Below the pieces are notes generated by a model. It did not search any database and had not been told where the DNA came from. It worked only from the letters and a program-made list of their open reading frames with translations. Positions 26,246-35,582 of a stretch of 64,000 bases of DNA are shown here, one piece after another. Origin of the DNA: Sphingomonas sp. YR710 (lineage in GTDB: Bacteria; Pseudomonadota; Alphaproteobacteria; Sphingomonadales; Sphingomonadaceae); assembly GCF_900101455.1 (NCBI RefSeq), contig NZ_FMZJ01000015.1, positions 1 to 64,000 of the forward strand, in the 5' to 3' direction. The position numbers and the translations under genes are program-made. Position 1 is the stretch's first letter. Every line of letters begins with the position of its first letter.

Positions 26246-27946
26246 ATGCGACGCACGTCCGGCCTGCTGATGGGCGCAATGCTGGCAATTGCCTTGCCCG
26301 GCCCTCCCGCTCCCGCGCAAACGCCTGCCACCCCATCCGCCACCCCCGCCATGCCGGCCACCCACACCGATCTCGTCCGCCTGTTCGCCGACTGGCGCGC
26401 CTTCGTCCGCCCCGCGATCCGCAACGGCGTCCCCGATTACAGCGCCGCCGCAATGGCCGTGAAGGCAGCAGACCTCCCCCGCTATCGCGACCGGCTCAAC
26501 GCGATCGATCGCGCCGGCTGGCCCGAGGCGGCGCTCGGCGATTATCGGCTGGTCGAGGCCGAGATGAACGGGTTCGATTTCTTCCTGCGGGTACTGCGGC
26601 CATGGGCGCGCGATCCGGGTTTTTATCAGACGATCTTCGGCGAAGAGAGCGACGTGCCCGCGCATGAGGGGCCTTCCGCCAGTCCGACGATCGATCTTTT
26701 CGCGTATCGCTGGCCGCTGTCGCGCGCCGACGATCGGCAACTGACCGGGCTGATCGGGGCGGTGCCGGCGATGCTTGCGCAGGCGCGGGGCAATCTGGCG
26801 GGGAGCAATGCCGCGGACCTGTGGCGTTATGGCGATCGCGCGTTCCGGGAGCAGGCCGAGGTGCTCGATGCGCTCGAAATGGGCACGCTGTCGATGCGGA
26901 CGATCGACGGCAAGGTGCCCGCCTCGCTCGCCGGCGCCAGCCCCGGCTTGCGCCGCGCGGTGACGGCGGCGAAGGACGCGACCGAGGCGTTTGCGGCGTG
27001 GATCGCCGCCGAGGCGCCGCGCAAGACCGGGCCTTCCGGCATCGGCAAGGCCAATTACGACTGGTATGCGGCGCATGTGCAACTGTCGCCTTATGGCTGG
27101 GACCAGCAGGCGATCCTGCTCCAGCGCGAGCTCGATCGGGCGATCGCCTCGCTGCGGCTCGAGGAATTGCGCAACCGCAAGCTGCCGCCGATCACGCCGA
27201 TCGACGATCCGGCCACCTATCGCGCGATGGCCGAGGCGAAGACCAAGCGCTTCAACGATTTCATGGTCGATACCGGGCTGATGCCCGACAAGCCTTATTT
27301 TCGCGCGGCGATGGCGGCGCAGACGAGCAGCTATATCCCGCCCGAGCAGCAGGATTTCTTCGGCCATGGCACCGCGCTCGATCCGCTGCCGTTGCTGTCG
27401 CATTCGAGCCACTGGATCGAGCTCGCCCGGTTGAAGCACGAGCCGCGGCCGAGCCCGATCCGGCAGGTGCCACCCTTGTTCAACATCTTCGCCGACCGAT
27501 CCGAAGGCTTCGCCACCGCGATGGAGGAGATGCTCATGCAGGCCGGCCTGTATGACGATATCCCGCACGGGCGCGAGATCGTGTGGATCATGCTCGCCAA
27601 CCGCGCGGCGCGCGGGCTGGCCTCGCTGCATGTGCAGGCCAATGAGATCGATCTGGCGCAGGCGGGGCACTTCCATGCCGAGTGGACACCGCGGCACTGG
27701 TCGAACGCGTCGAGCAAGCTCGTGGGGTTCGAACAATTACTGTATCTGCGCCAGCCGGGATATGGGCCCAGCTATATCGTCGGCAAGATGCAGCTCGATC
27801 ATCTGTTTGCGCTGGAATCGCATGCGGCCGAGCAGGCGGGCAGGCCGTTCGTGATGGGGGAGGCGTTCGCGCGGATCATGCAATCGGGGATCGTGCCGCC
27901 GGCGCTGATTGGGGATGAGATGTTCGGGGCGGGGGCGGGGCGTTAG
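26246..27946 (+). CDS. DUF885-like exported protein lacking the HExxPGHH motif
   Basis: A 566-residue predicted exported protein with a signal peptide (MRRTSGLLMGAMLAIALPG). The C-terminal third resembles DUF885 (M32-like putative peptidases): RSEGFATAMEEMLMQAGLYDD, the EWTPRHW segment and PGYGPSYIVGKMQL match conserved blocks. Where the family has the metal-binding HExxPGHH there is LLSHSSHWIELARL, with no HExxH. It may therefore be inactive as a peptidase or use other chemistry. The ATG at 26246 follows GGGGA with 7-nt spacing. Confidence 0.8.
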   Translation: MRRTSGLLMGAMLAIALPGPPAPAQTPATPSATPAMPATHTDLVRLFADWRAFVRPAIRNGVPDYSAAAMAVKAADLPRYRDRLNAIDRAGWPEAALGDYRLVEAEMNGFDFFLRVLRPWARDPGFYQTIFGEESDVPAHEGPSASPTIDLFAYRWPLSRADDRQLTGLIGAVPAMLAQARGNLAGSNAADLWRYGDRAFREQAEVLDALEMGTLSMRTIDGKVPASLAGASPGLRRAVTAAKDATEAFAAWIAAEAPRKTGPSGIGKANYDWYAAHVQLSPYGWDQQAILLQRELDRAIASLRLEELRNRKLPPITPIDDPATYRAMAEAKTKRFNDFMVDTGLMPDKPYFRAAMAAQTSSYIPPEQQDFFGHGTALDPLPLLSHSSHWIELARLKHEPRPSPIRQVPPLFNIFADRSEGFATAMEEMLMQAGLYDDIPHGREIVWIMLANRAARGLASLHVQANEIDLAQAGHFHAEWTPRHWSNASSKLVGFEQLLYLRQPGYGPSYIVGKMQLDHLFALESHAAEQAGRPFVMGEAFARIMQSGIVPPALIGDEMFGAGAGR

Positions 27947-28025
27947 GGTGTACGCCGAAGCGGTTTCGATGGGCGTTAAGATAGGTCACAAGAATCTGAT
28001 CATATGGTAGCAATTGTCTCATACT

Positions 28026-28166
28026 GATCCTCCCACGCCAGGGGGAGGTGGCAGCGCAAAGCGCTGACGGAGGGGGCGGATGGCAGTGCGCCGGAGGGCT
28101 CGCAGCTAGTCGCCGCCCGCCCCCTCCGTCGCCTTCGGCGACACCTCCCCCTGGCGGGGGAGGATC
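28026..28166. repeat. Paired-palindrome intergenic repeat, family E, copy 1
   Basis: The left arm GATCCTCCCACGCCAGGGGG and the right arm CCCCCTGGCGGGGGAGGATC are near reverse complements, and the inner parts GGAGGGGGCGG and CCGCCCCCTCC also pair. A close relative lies at 50345-50506. The rest of the gap between the DUF885-like gene and the esterase shows no gene. Confidence 0.85.
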
Positions 28167-28243
28167 GATGGGGGCTCATATCCTGGCGGATGGCCGGCCG
28201 AAGCGAGCGTCGATTCGATCGGATCCGCTGCAGCTGCTATCGC

Positions 28244-28281
28244 TTGACACCAACGCCGCCCGCACGAAGGTTCGGTGTCAA
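28244..28281. promoter_or_regulatory. Inverted repeat upstream of the esterase gene
   Basis: TTGACACC (28244-28251) and GGTGTCAA (28274-28281) form a perfect 8-bp inverted repeat separated by 22 bp, ending 16 bp before the esterase start codon. It could be an operator; the left arm also resembles a -35 box, but no -10 box is at the right distance. Confidence 0.4.
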
Positions 28282-28297
28282 AAAGACAGGAGAGGTG

Positions 28298-29074
28298 ATG
28301 CGATTTTTGCTCGTTCATGGGCCCTTTCATGGGCCATGGTGCTGGGACCACACGATATCCGCGCTGGCGCGGCTCGGGCATGAAGCCATCGCCGTCACGA
28401 TGCCGGGCCATGCCGCCGATGGTGACAACAGCACGACCGTAGCCGGGCGCCGCGATGCGATCGTTTCGGTGATGGAGCCGGGCGATGTGCTCGTCGGTCA
28501 TTCCAGCGGTGGCTATGACATCTGCATCGCGGCCGATGCCGCGCCTGATCGGGCCGGCCATCTCGTCTTTCTCGCCGCCGGCCTGCCGCTGGAGGGGCAA
28601 CGGCTGATCAGCAAGCGCGCGGTGATCGCCGAAAGCACAACGGATTCGCATCGCCCGCTCGCCAGCATGCCGAAGGATCTGGATGATCTGCACCGCTTCA
28701 TGGTGCCGTTGCCGGACGGGCGCGTCGCGCTGGACGGGTTCGCGGGCGCGTACAAATATCTCTATCATGATTGCGAGGAGGCGACCGCGCGCTCCGCCTA
28801 TGCGAGGCTCACGCCGATGGCATCGAGCTATATGCTCGAAACCGTATCATTGCCGCGCCTGTGGGCCGCGCAGCCGCCGCGCAGCTATATTGCCTGCCGT
28901 GACGATCGCGTGGAATCGCGCGGCAAGAGCGCGACGGTGGCCGCGCGTCTCGGGGTCGAACCGCTGATGATCGACGGATCGCATTCCCCCTTCATCAGCC
29001 GTCCCGACACGCTCGCCGCAACGTTGATCGAGGCTGTGAGGACCAGACCGACGGGCCCGCTGCTCGCGGCGTGA
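28298..29074 (+). CDS. Alpha/beta hydrolase of the methylesterase / hydroxynitrile lyase-like group
   Basis: A 258-residue alpha/beta-fold enzyme. It opens with the strand-turn MRFLLVHGPFHGPWCWD, holds the nucleophile elbow GHSSGGYD (residues ~67-74) and ends with the catalytic histidine in DGSHSPFISRPD. The HG-x-x-x-G-x-W-C-W pattern is shared with plant-type methylesterases and bacterial relatives that cleave small esters. GGAGAGG lies directly upstream of the ATG at 28298. Confidence 0.85.
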   Translation: MRFLLVHGPFHGPWCWDHTISALARLGHEAIAVTMPGHAADGDNSTTVAGRRDAIVSVMEPGDVLVGHSSGGYDICIAADAAPDRAGHLVFLAAGLPLEGQRLISKRAVIAESTTDSHRPLASMPKDLDDLHRFMVPLPDGRVALDGFAGAYKYLYHDCEEATARSAYARLTPMASSYMLETVSLPRLWAAQPPRSYIACRDDRVESRGKSATVAARLGVEPLMIDGSHSPFISRPDTLAATLIEAVRTRPTGPLLAA

Positions 29075-29184
29075 CGCGTGGGGGCGTGTCGGGTGGCCGC
29101 GCCTTTGCTGCTGCTGCCGCCCCGCCCCGCCCGGGCGAGGGGCCGGGCGCTATGCCCCCGGTCCCTCGCCTCGAGTTATTGTCT

Positions 29185-30021
29185 TCAGGACGCGGGGCGC
29201 GATACGGTATCGCGGAACCCGTTGACCGACGGCGGGCTGCCCGCGACCATGCCGCCATCGACCGGCATCAGATTGGCCGTCACGAAGCGCGAACGGTCGC
29301 TCGCGAAAAACAAGGCGGCCTGTGCGGTGTCTTCGGGCACGCCCTGGACCTGCATCGGCGAGCGCGCGATCAGGAAGGCGCGGATCTTCTCGATCATCTT
29401 GGCCTGGTCCTCAGGCGACAGGTTGTCGGCGAAGGCGCGCGCCATGATCGGGGTTTCGATATTGCCCGGTGCGATGACGTTGACGCGAATGCCATGGGGG
29501 CCGACTTCGAGCGCGGCGCTCTTCGAGAAGTGGATCACCGCCGCCTTCGACGCATTATAGGCCCACAGCCCGGTGCCGGGCGTGATGCCGCCGATCGACG
29601 AGACATTGATGATCGAGCCGCCGCCATTGGCCGACATGTGCCGGGCCGCATCGCGCGTGCCCAGCATGACGCCGAGCAGGTTGATCCCCATGACGCGCTG
29701 AAAATCGCCGAAATCTTCGGCCAGTAGGCCCGGATGCCGCGCGCCGGAAATGCCGGCATTGTTGACCATCACATGCAGGCCGCCAAACTTGCTCACGGCA
29801 TGGTCGACAAGCGCGCGAACCTGGGTGGCGTCTGCGACGTCGGTCTTCAGGAATGCGGTGCTGGCGCCAAGCTCGGCGGCCAGCGACTCGCCCAGTGGCT
29901 GATCGACATCGGCGATGACGACCTTGGCGCCTTCCTTGACGAACAGCTTCACAATCCCCGCGCCGATCCCAGATGCGCCGCCGGTGACGATCGCCACCTT
30001 GCCTTCGAGTTCACCGGTCAT
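29185..30021 (-). CDS. Short-chain dehydrogenase/reductase
   Basis: A 278-residue classical SDR with the cofactor motif TGGASGIG (residues ~13-20), NNAG and the catalytic serine and YNASK. DVD after the second strand suggests NAD(H) rather than NADP(H). The last ~25 residues beyond VDGGMVAG are longer than usual. The substrate is not predictable. It lies between the esterase (convergent) and the HxlR regulator (same strand), 196 bp after the latter. Confidence 0.88.
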   Translation of the reverse strand: MTGELEGKVAIVTGGASGIGAGIVKLFVKEGAKVVIADVDQPLGESLAAELGASTAFLKTDVADATQVRALVDHAVSKFGGLHVMVNNAGISGARHPGLLAEDFGDFQRVMGINLLGVMLGTRDAARHMSANGGGSIINVSSIGGITPGTGLWAYNASKAAVIHFSKSAALEVGPHGIRVNVIAPGNIETPIMARAFADNLSPEDQAKMIEKIRAFLIARSPMQVQGVPEDTAQAALFFASDRSRFVTANLMPVDGGMVAGSPPSVNGFRDTVSRPAS

Positions 30022-30217
30022 TTCAATCTGTCTCCCAATCCTAAGAATTCAACCTGCCATTGGAGCGAAGCCGATTCCCGAGCGCATTTGCACCGTTTTC
30101 GCTTCGCCCGCACCCATAATGCGGATCACCGACGATCCTGTCCATAGTAACTACAATGAATCACCCTTCGACGAATTCGGGCCCCGGCGGACAGGCCGCC
30201 GGAAGCCGCCTTTCGGA

Positions 30218-30592
30218 TCACGCCGACATACGCCGATCGAAGGCCAAGCGTGCGGATTCTACGGTATCCAAATTCTCCTGTGTCCATGCATAGAGCGCCT
30301 TGAACCGCGCCTGCAATGTTCGCCCGAGCGGCGTGATCGCATATTCGACGCCGATCGGCGATATCGGAATCACGCGCCGCGTCACCAGGCCGTTGCGCTC
30401 CAGCCGTCGTAGGCATTGGGTCAGCGCCTTCTGCGTGATGCCTTCGAGCAACCGCTTGATCGCGTTGAAGCGCTGCGGCCCGTCGTCGAGCACGGCCAGC
30501 GCCATCATCGACCATCGATCCGAGATCTGATCGAACAGCAGCCGGCACGGGCAATTGCGGGCGAAGGGGATAACATCGCTTTCGGCCATCAA
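30218..30592 (-). CDS. HxlR-family transcriptional regulator
   Basis: A 124-residue winged-helix regulator. The family signature appears in order: NCPCRLLFDQISDRWSMMAL with a conserved early cysteine, RFNAIKRLLEGITQKALTQCLRRLE, and VEYAITPLGRTL. Several members sense electrophiles or quinones through that cysteine. It is divergent from an Old Yellow Enzyme gene 97 bp away, a common pairing in which the regulator controls the reductase. Confidence 0.9.
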   Translation of the reverse strand: MMAESDVIPFARNCPCRLLFDQISDRWSMMALAVLDDGPQRFNAIKRLLEGITQKALTQCLRRLERNGLVTRRVIPISPIGVEYAITPLGRTLQARFKALYAWTQENLDTVESARLAFDRRMSA

Positions 30593-30645
30593 AGCTATCC
30601 TCGCACGTCCTTGGGCTGGTTAAAGTGCCTCATTGATCCTAAGTT

Positions 30646-30651
30646 TATAAT
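30646..30651 (+). promoter_or_regulatory. Candidate -10 box of the Old Yellow Enzyme gene
   Basis: A consensus TATAAT lies in a short AT-rich island (AAGTTTATAATATATACC) in the HxlR/OYE divergent gap. The sequence 17 bp upstream has no good -35 match, as expected for a promoter that needs an activator, though this is weak evidence. Confidence 0.5.
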
Positions 30652-30689
30652 ATATACCGAAGCGCGTCCATCACTGCGGAGATCATCAC

Positions 30690-31808
30690 GTGGCCAGTTC
30701 CCATGCCGACATTCTTTTCCAGCCGCTCAGCGTGCGATCGCTTCATCTCAAGAACCGCATCGTGATGGCGCCGATGACCCGCGCGATGGCGCCGGACGGC
30801 ATCCCGGGCGCCGCCAACGCCGCTTATTATCGCCGGCGTGCCGAAGGCGGCGTCGGGCTGATCCTGTCCGAAGGCACGGTGATCGATCGCCCCGCATCGC
30901 GCAACGAGCCGGGTATTCCGTTCTTCCATGGCGAAGCGGCGCTGGCCGGGTGGAAGGGCGTGATCGATGCCGTCCACGCGGCGGGCGGGCGGATGGGGCC
31001 GCAATTGTGGCATACCGCATCGACGATGGGGATGAGCGGATGGGAGCCCGGCGTGCCGGTCGAAAGCCCATCCGGCCTGCTGGCACCCGGCAAGCCGCGC
31101 GGCGAGGCGATGAGCGAGTCGGCGATCGCCGATACCGTGCAGGCGTTCGCCCGTGCGGCGGCCGATGCGCAGCGGCTGGGCTTCGATGTGGTCGAGCTCC
31201 ACGGCGCGCACGGCTATCTGATCGACCAGTTCTTCTGGAGCGGCACCAACCAGCGCACCGATCGCTATGGCGGCGCTTCGATCAAGGCGCGATCGCGCTT
31301 CGCGGGCGAAGTCGTCGCGGCGGTCCGCGCGGCGGTGGGCCCCGATTTCCCGATCATCCTGCGCGTGAGCCAGTGGAAGCAGCAGGATTATGCGGCCCGC
31401 TTGGCCGAGAGCCCTGCGCTGATGGCGGACTGGCTGCAGCCGCTGGTCGATGCCGGTGTCGACATCCTCCATTGCTCGCAGCGCCGGTTCTGGGAGCCTG
31501 AATTTCCCGAGATCGATGGTGAGGCGGGGCTCAACTTTGCCGGCTGGGCCAAGAAGCTGACCGGCGCGACGACGATCAGCGTCGGGTCGGTGGGCCTGTC
31601 GGGCGAATTCATCGCGGCGTTCGGCGGCGAAGCCTCGACGAGCGTAGGGCTGGACGGGCTGATCGCGCGGATGGAGCGCGGCGAGTTCGATCTGATCGCG
31701 GTCGGGCGCGCGCTGATCAGCGATGCGCACTGGGCCGAAAAGGTGCGGGCCGGCGATGCCGCCGGGCTGAAGGGGTTCGCGGCATCGGCACTAGCCGAGC
31801 TGGTATGA
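30690..31808 (+). CDS. Old Yellow Enzyme family NADH:flavin oxidoreductase
   Basis: A 372-residue FMN-binding TIM-barrel ene-reductase. Recognisable blocks are KNRIVMAPMTRAMAPDG, the substrate-binding region QLWHTAS (H in place of the second His/Asn pair member is within family variation), GFDVVELHGAHGYLIDQFFW, NQRTDRYGG and the late FDLIAVGRALISD. It reduces activated C=C bonds of enones, quinones or nitro compounds. The GTG start has GGAG 8 nt upstream. Regulation by the divergent HxlR gene is likely. Confidence 0.93.
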   Translation: MASSHADILFQPLSVRSLHLKNRIVMAPMTRAMAPDGIPGAANAAYYRRRAEGGVGLILSEGTVIDRPASRNEPGIPFFHGEAALAGWKGVIDAVHAAGGRMGPQLWHTASTMGMSGWEPGVPVESPSGLLAPGKPRGEAMSESAIADTVQAFARAAADAQRLGFDVVELHGAHGYLIDQFFWSGTNQRTDRYGGASIKARSRFAGEVVAAVRAAVGPDFPIILRVSQWKQQDYAARLAESPALMADWLQPLVDAGVDILHCSQRRFWEPEFPEIDGEAGLNFAGWAKKLTGATTISVGSVGLSGEFIAAFGGEASTSVGLDGLIARMERGEFDLIAVGRALISDAHWAEKVRAGDAAGLKGFAASALAELV

Positions 31809-31814
31809 GCGAAT

Positions 31815-31832
31815 GAAGGGCGCGCGCCCTTC
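31815..31832. terminator. Perfect 18-bp palindrome after the Old Yellow Enzyme gene
   Basis: GAAGGGCGCGCGCCCTTC folds completely on itself 6 bp after the stop codon. It has no T-tract, so it may be a weak or Rho-dependent termination structure. Confidence 0.4.
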
Positions 31833-31867
31833 CCGGAACAAACCACCCCTTCTATCGTCCCGCTTTT

Positions 31868-32860
31868 ATGCCCCACTGGATCGAGCCTTCCCCCACCGGC
31901 ATCTACGTCCGCCCGGCCGATGCCTGGATCGATCCGTCGGTATCGGTCGATCGCGCGTTGATTACCCACGGTCATGCCGATCATGCGCGCGGCGGGCATG
32001 GCCGATGCTGGGCGACGGCGGAAACGCTGGGCATCATGGGATTGCGTTACGGCACCAGCGGCGGCACCGCGGTGGGCTATGGTGAGCGGATCAGGATCGG
32101 CGGCGCCGATATCAGTTTCGTGCCGGCCGGGCATGTGCTGGGATCGGCGCAGATATTGATCGAATATGCGGGCGAACGCGTCGTCGTGACCGGCGACTAT
32201 AAGCGCCGCGCCGATCCGACCTGTCCACCGTTCGAGCCCATTCCCTGCGACATTTTCATCACCGAGGCGACATTCGGCCTGCCGGTATTCCGCCATCCGC
32301 CGATCGGGCAGGAGATCGATCGGCTGCTGGGGGCTTGCCACGACAATCCCGATCGCTGCGTGCTGGTGGGCGCCTATCCGCTGGGGAAGGCGCAACGGGT
32401 GATCCGCGAACTGCGCGATCATGGGCATGCCGATCCGATCTATATCCACGGCGCGATGGAGCGGATGTGCGATCTCTATCGCGATTTCGGGGTGGATCTG
32501 GGCGAATTGCGGCCGGCGACCGGGCTGCCGGCGAAGGCACTGCAGGGGGCGATCGTGGTGGCGCCGCCATCGGCGCTCAACGATCGCTGGTCGCGGCGGC
32601 TGCCCGATCCGATCACCGCGATGGCGTCTGGCTGGATGCGGGTGCGGCAGCGCGCGCGGCAGAAGAATGTCGAGCTGCCGCTGGTGATCTCCGACCATGC
32701 CGACTGGGACGAGCTGACCGCGACCGTGCAGGAGATCGCGCCGAGCGAGGTGTGGGTGACGCATGGGCGCGAGGAGGCGCTGGTCCATTGGTGCGGCACG
32801 CGGCAGATCCGGGCGCGGGCGCTCGAGCTGGTGGGGCGGGACGATGAGGATGACGGGTGA
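31868..32860 (+). CDS. Ligase-associated DNA exonuclease (metallo-beta-lactamase fold)
   Basis: A 330-residue nuclease of the beta-CASP-like, DNA-ligase-associated family. Metal ligands are visible in THGHADHARGG (residues ~33-43), AGHVLGSAQ, TGDYKRR and the final SDHADWDE. It would trim DNA ends before sealing. The ATP-dependent ligase that typically accompanies it follows 187 bp downstream. The usual associated Lhr-type helicase and phosphoesterase are not in the window. Confidence 0.92.
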   Translation: MPHWIEPSPTGIYVRPADAWIDPSVSVDRALITHGHADHARGGHGRCWATAETLGIMGLRYGTSGGTAVGYGERIRIGGADISFVPAGHVLGSAQILIEYAGERVVVTGDYKRRADPTCPPFEPIPCDIFITEATFGLPVFRHPPIGQEIDRLLGACHDNPDRCVLVGAYPLGKAQRVIRELRDHGHADPIYIHGAMERMCDLYRDFGVDLGELRPATGLPAKALQGAIVVAPPSALNDRWSRRLPDPITAMASGWMRVRQRARQKNVELPLVISDHADWDELTATVQEIAPSEVWVTHGREEALVHWCGTRQIRARALELVGRDDEDDG

Positions 32861-32895
32861 TGGGGGCTCGTGCAGTGCTGCCCCGCCCATTCCTT

Positions 32896-32990
32896 CGTCA
32901 TTCCCGCGAAAGCGGGAACCCACGGTTGCGGGGCATTCCCATCTCAAGCGGGTCGTTGTCCATGGGTCCCCGCTTTCGCGGGGATGACGG
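32896..32990. repeat. Paired-palindrome intergenic repeat, family A, copy 2
   Basis: The left arm begins CGTCATTCCCGCGAAAGCGG and the right arm ends CGCTTTCGCGGGGATGACGG. It sits between the exonuclease and ligase genes, which would otherwise look like an operon. Confidence 0.85.
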
Positions 32991-33047
32991 ATGGGGTGGA
33001 GCGGTGCCTTCCCCGAAAATCTTCGATCGCGATCGTCGAGCTCACTG

Positions 33048-34646
33048 ATGCGCGCTTTCTCGCAACTGCTCGACGGGCTCGTCTATACGCGGTCACGCAA
33101 CGCCAAGCTCGCGCTGATCGCCGATTACCTGCGCTCCGCGCCCGATCCCGATCGCGGGTGGGCGCTCGCCGCGCTGACCGGGGATCTCGACCTGCCGGCG
33201 GTGAAGGCGGCGGCGATCAGGGCGATCGTAGAGGAGCGGGTTGATCCGGTGCTGTTCGCCATGAGCCGCGATTATGTCGGCGATCTCGCCGAGACTGTGG
33301 CGTTGCTGTGGCCGAAGCGGATCGATCAGCCCGCCGAGATCGATGACGGATCGCTGACGCTGGCGGTGGTGGTTGATCGGCTCTCGACGCTCGGTCGCGC
33401 GCAGGCGCCCGCGGCGATGGCGGAGATGCTCGATCATCTCGATGCGAGCGGGCGCTTCGCCTTGCTCAAGCTGGCGACCGGGGGCTTGCGGGTCGGCATA
33501 TCGGCGCGGCTGGCCAAGACCGGGTTTGCGCAGGCGTTCGGGCTCGATGTCGATGCGGTCGAGGAGGTGTGGCATGCGCTGAAGGCGCCTTATGCTGATC
33601 TGTTCCGCTGGGCGCAGCATGGCGGCGAACGGCCCGATCCGGCGGGGAGGCCCTTCTTCCGGCCGTTCATGCTTGCGCATCCGCTGGAAGACACGACGGT
33701 CGACCTCACCGAATATGCCGCCGAGTGGAAATGGGACGGCATCCGCGTGCAGATCGTCGGCACCGGCGGCGAGGTGCGGCTGTACAGTCGTGCGGGCGAC
33801 GATGTGACCGGCACTTTCCCCGATATCGCGGCGGCGTTCCTGGCGCATGGCGTGCTCGACGGCGAGATGCTGGTGCAGGGCGAGGCGCAGGGCGGGGCCG
33901 AGCATGGCGGTGGGGCAGCGTCGTTCAACGCGCTCCAGCAGCGATTGGGGCGCAAGAATGTGTCGGCGAAGATGCTCGCCGATTATCCGGCATTCGTGCG
34001 GCTCTACGACATATTGTTCGACGGCGACGAGGATCTGCGCGAGCTGCCATGGACCGAAAGGCGCGCGCGGCTGGAGGCATTTGCGGGCGCGCTCGACCGC
34101 AAGCGGTTCGATGTGTCGGCGATCATCCCGGCGCGCGATTTCGACGACCTCGCCGAGCGGCGCGCGGGTGCGCGGGATGCGGCGATCGAGGGGGTGATGC
34201 TCAAGCGGCGCGACAGCCTCTATGTGCCGGGGCGGCGCACCGGCCTCTGGTACAAATGGAAGCGCGATCCGCTGACCGTCGACTGCGTGATGATGTATGC
34301 GCAGCGCGGGCATGGAAAGCGATCGAGCTTCTATTCGGATTATACCTTCGGCTGCTGGTCCGAAGAGGGCGAGTTGCTGCCGGTCGCGAAGGCCTATTCG
34401 GGGTTTACCGACGAGGAACTGAAGTGGCTCGACGGCTTCGTGCGCAACCACACCGTCGGCCGGTTCGGGCCGGTGCGCGAGGTGGAGAAGACGTTGGTGG
34501 TCGAACTGGCGTTCGACAGCATCCATGAGAGCAAGCGCCACAAATCGGGGGTGGCGATGCGTTTCCCGCGGATCGTGCGGATCCGGCGCGACAAGCCGGC
34601 GGCGGAGGCGGATCGGATATCGGGGCTGCGCAAGCTCATCGTTTAG
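33048..34646 (+). CDS. ATP-dependent DNA ligase (ligase-associated type)
   Basis: A 532-residue ATP-dependent DNA ligase. An N-terminal DNA-binding domain (residues ~1-200) is followed by the adenylation domain with the nucleotidyl-accepting Lys228 in EWKWDGIR. Further motifs are RLYSRAGDDVTGTFPD, LDGEML, EGVMLKRRDSLYVPGRR and the WYKWKRD block, with an OB domain after that. It joins nicked DNA using ATP and is distinct from the replicative NAD-dependent LigA. Pairing with the upstream exonuclease suggests a repair role. The ATG at 33048 has only a weak ribosome site. Confidence 0.93.
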   Translation: MRAFSQLLDGLVYTRSRNAKLALIADYLRSAPDPDRGWALAALTGDLDLPAVKAAAIRAIVEERVDPVLFAMSRDYVGDLAETVALLWPKRIDQPAEIDDGSLTLAVVVDRLSTLGRAQAPAAMAEMLDHLDASGRFALLKLATGGLRVGISARLAKTGFAQAFGLDVDAVEEVWHALKAPYADLFRWAQHGGERPDPAGRPFFRPFMLAHPLEDTTVDLTEYAAEWKWDGIRVQIVGTGGEVRLYSRAGDDVTGTFPDIAAAFLAHGVLDGEMLVQGEAQGGAEHGGGAASFNALQQRLGRKNVSAKMLADYPAFVRLYDILFDGDEDLRELPWTERRARLEAFAGALDRKRFDVSAIIPARDFDDLAERRAGARDAAIEGVMLKRRDSLYVPGRRTGLWYKWKRDPLTVDCVMMYAQRGHGKRSSFYSDYTFGCWSEEGELLPVAKAYSGFTDEELKWLDGFVRNHTVGRFGPVREVEKTLVVELAFDSIHESKRHKSGVAMRFPRIVRIRRDKPAAEADRISGLRKLIV

Positions 34647-34788
34647 CGCGGGCAGGCGCGAGGGGTCTTAACGCGGTACTGCATCCGAAACGGATATGAT
34701 TCCCCCGGTGCCGCCGCGCGCCGATATTGCTCCGGGCGGACGGCGTTATACAAGGATGCCGATCACCGGATAAAGCGGGGGAGGGAGC

Positions 34789-35424
34789 ATGTTCGGTAAA
34801 ACCATGGTGGTGGCGTTGCTGTGGGCGGCGCTGCCGTCGGTCGCGATCGGCCAGGATCGCGGGCGCGACAATTATGATCCGTCGTCGATAACCGGAACCG
34901 ATGAGGAGCAGCTTCAGGAGATGACGTCCTTATACGATGCCGTCTGCCTCAAGGCGTTTCCCCAGGACGGTCAGGTCGAGGCGATGATGAAGGTGCGCGG
35001 AGCGGTTCCGATGACGGAGGCCGATGTCGCCAGCTATCTGCATGACGATGCGGGTGTGGGCTGGGTCCTGGTCGGCAAAGCCGCGACGTTCAGGGTGTTG
35101 ATCGAGCATCCGCCTTATCATGCCTGCTCGGTCCGCAGCGTGACGCGGACCGGTTTCTCGGGTCTCTCGACTTATACGTCGCTGGTCGAGCGCGAATTGA
35201 AGTCCTGGCCCCGGCACGAGACGATTGCGCCGCAGAGCTTCGTGGTGCGCGGCGTGCAGACCGAGATGCGCGGCGAGGGCAGGCTCAGGGACGATGGGCA
35301 GACCGAATGCCTGTTGCTGGGATTGGGCCGGGTCGTCGATCCGGCGCTCGCATCCCGTCTGCCCGGCATCGAGGTCCGATTCGTCCATCAGTTCGTCATC
35401 CCGGCCAAACGCGGGACAACCTGA
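34789..35424 (+). CDS. Hypothetical exported protein
   Basis: A 211-residue protein with a clear signal peptide (MFGKTMVVALLWAALPSVAIG) preceded by GGGAGGGAG. The mature part has two cysteines (DAVCLKAFPQDG and YHACSVRS) that could form a disulphide in the periplasm. The TSLYDAVCLKAFP segment resembles small exported proteins found in sphingomonads whose function is unknown. It precedes the RTX gene by 158 bp, with no sign of coupling. Confidence 0.7.
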   Translation: MFGKTMVVALLWAALPSVAIGQDRGRDNYDPSSITGTDEEQLQEMTSLYDAVCLKAFPQDGQVEAMMKVRGAVPMTEADVASYLHDDAGVGWVLVGKAATFRVLIEHPPYHACSVRSVTRTGFSGLSTYTSLVERELKSWPRHETIAPQSFVVRGVQTEMRGEGRLRDDGQTECLLLGLGRVVDPALASRLPGIEVRFVHQFVIPAKRGTT

Positions 35425-35582
35425 TCTTCGGCGCGCGCGTCGGGCGAAAATAATATCCAGCGAAGATCCAAGTTTAGCTCCCCGCCGGGCCATCTGCGTC
35501 CGGATTGGCTCCGAAATCCGGTTAACAGGCCGAAATAATCGAGCATAGCATTGGCCAGCACGAGTCAGGACGGGGGCCGGGT

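Noticed and set aside
25949-26424. Minus-strand open frames in the gap before the DUF885-like gene
   Set aside because: They run across the signal peptide of that gene on the other strand, are Arg-rich and lack starts with ribosome sites.
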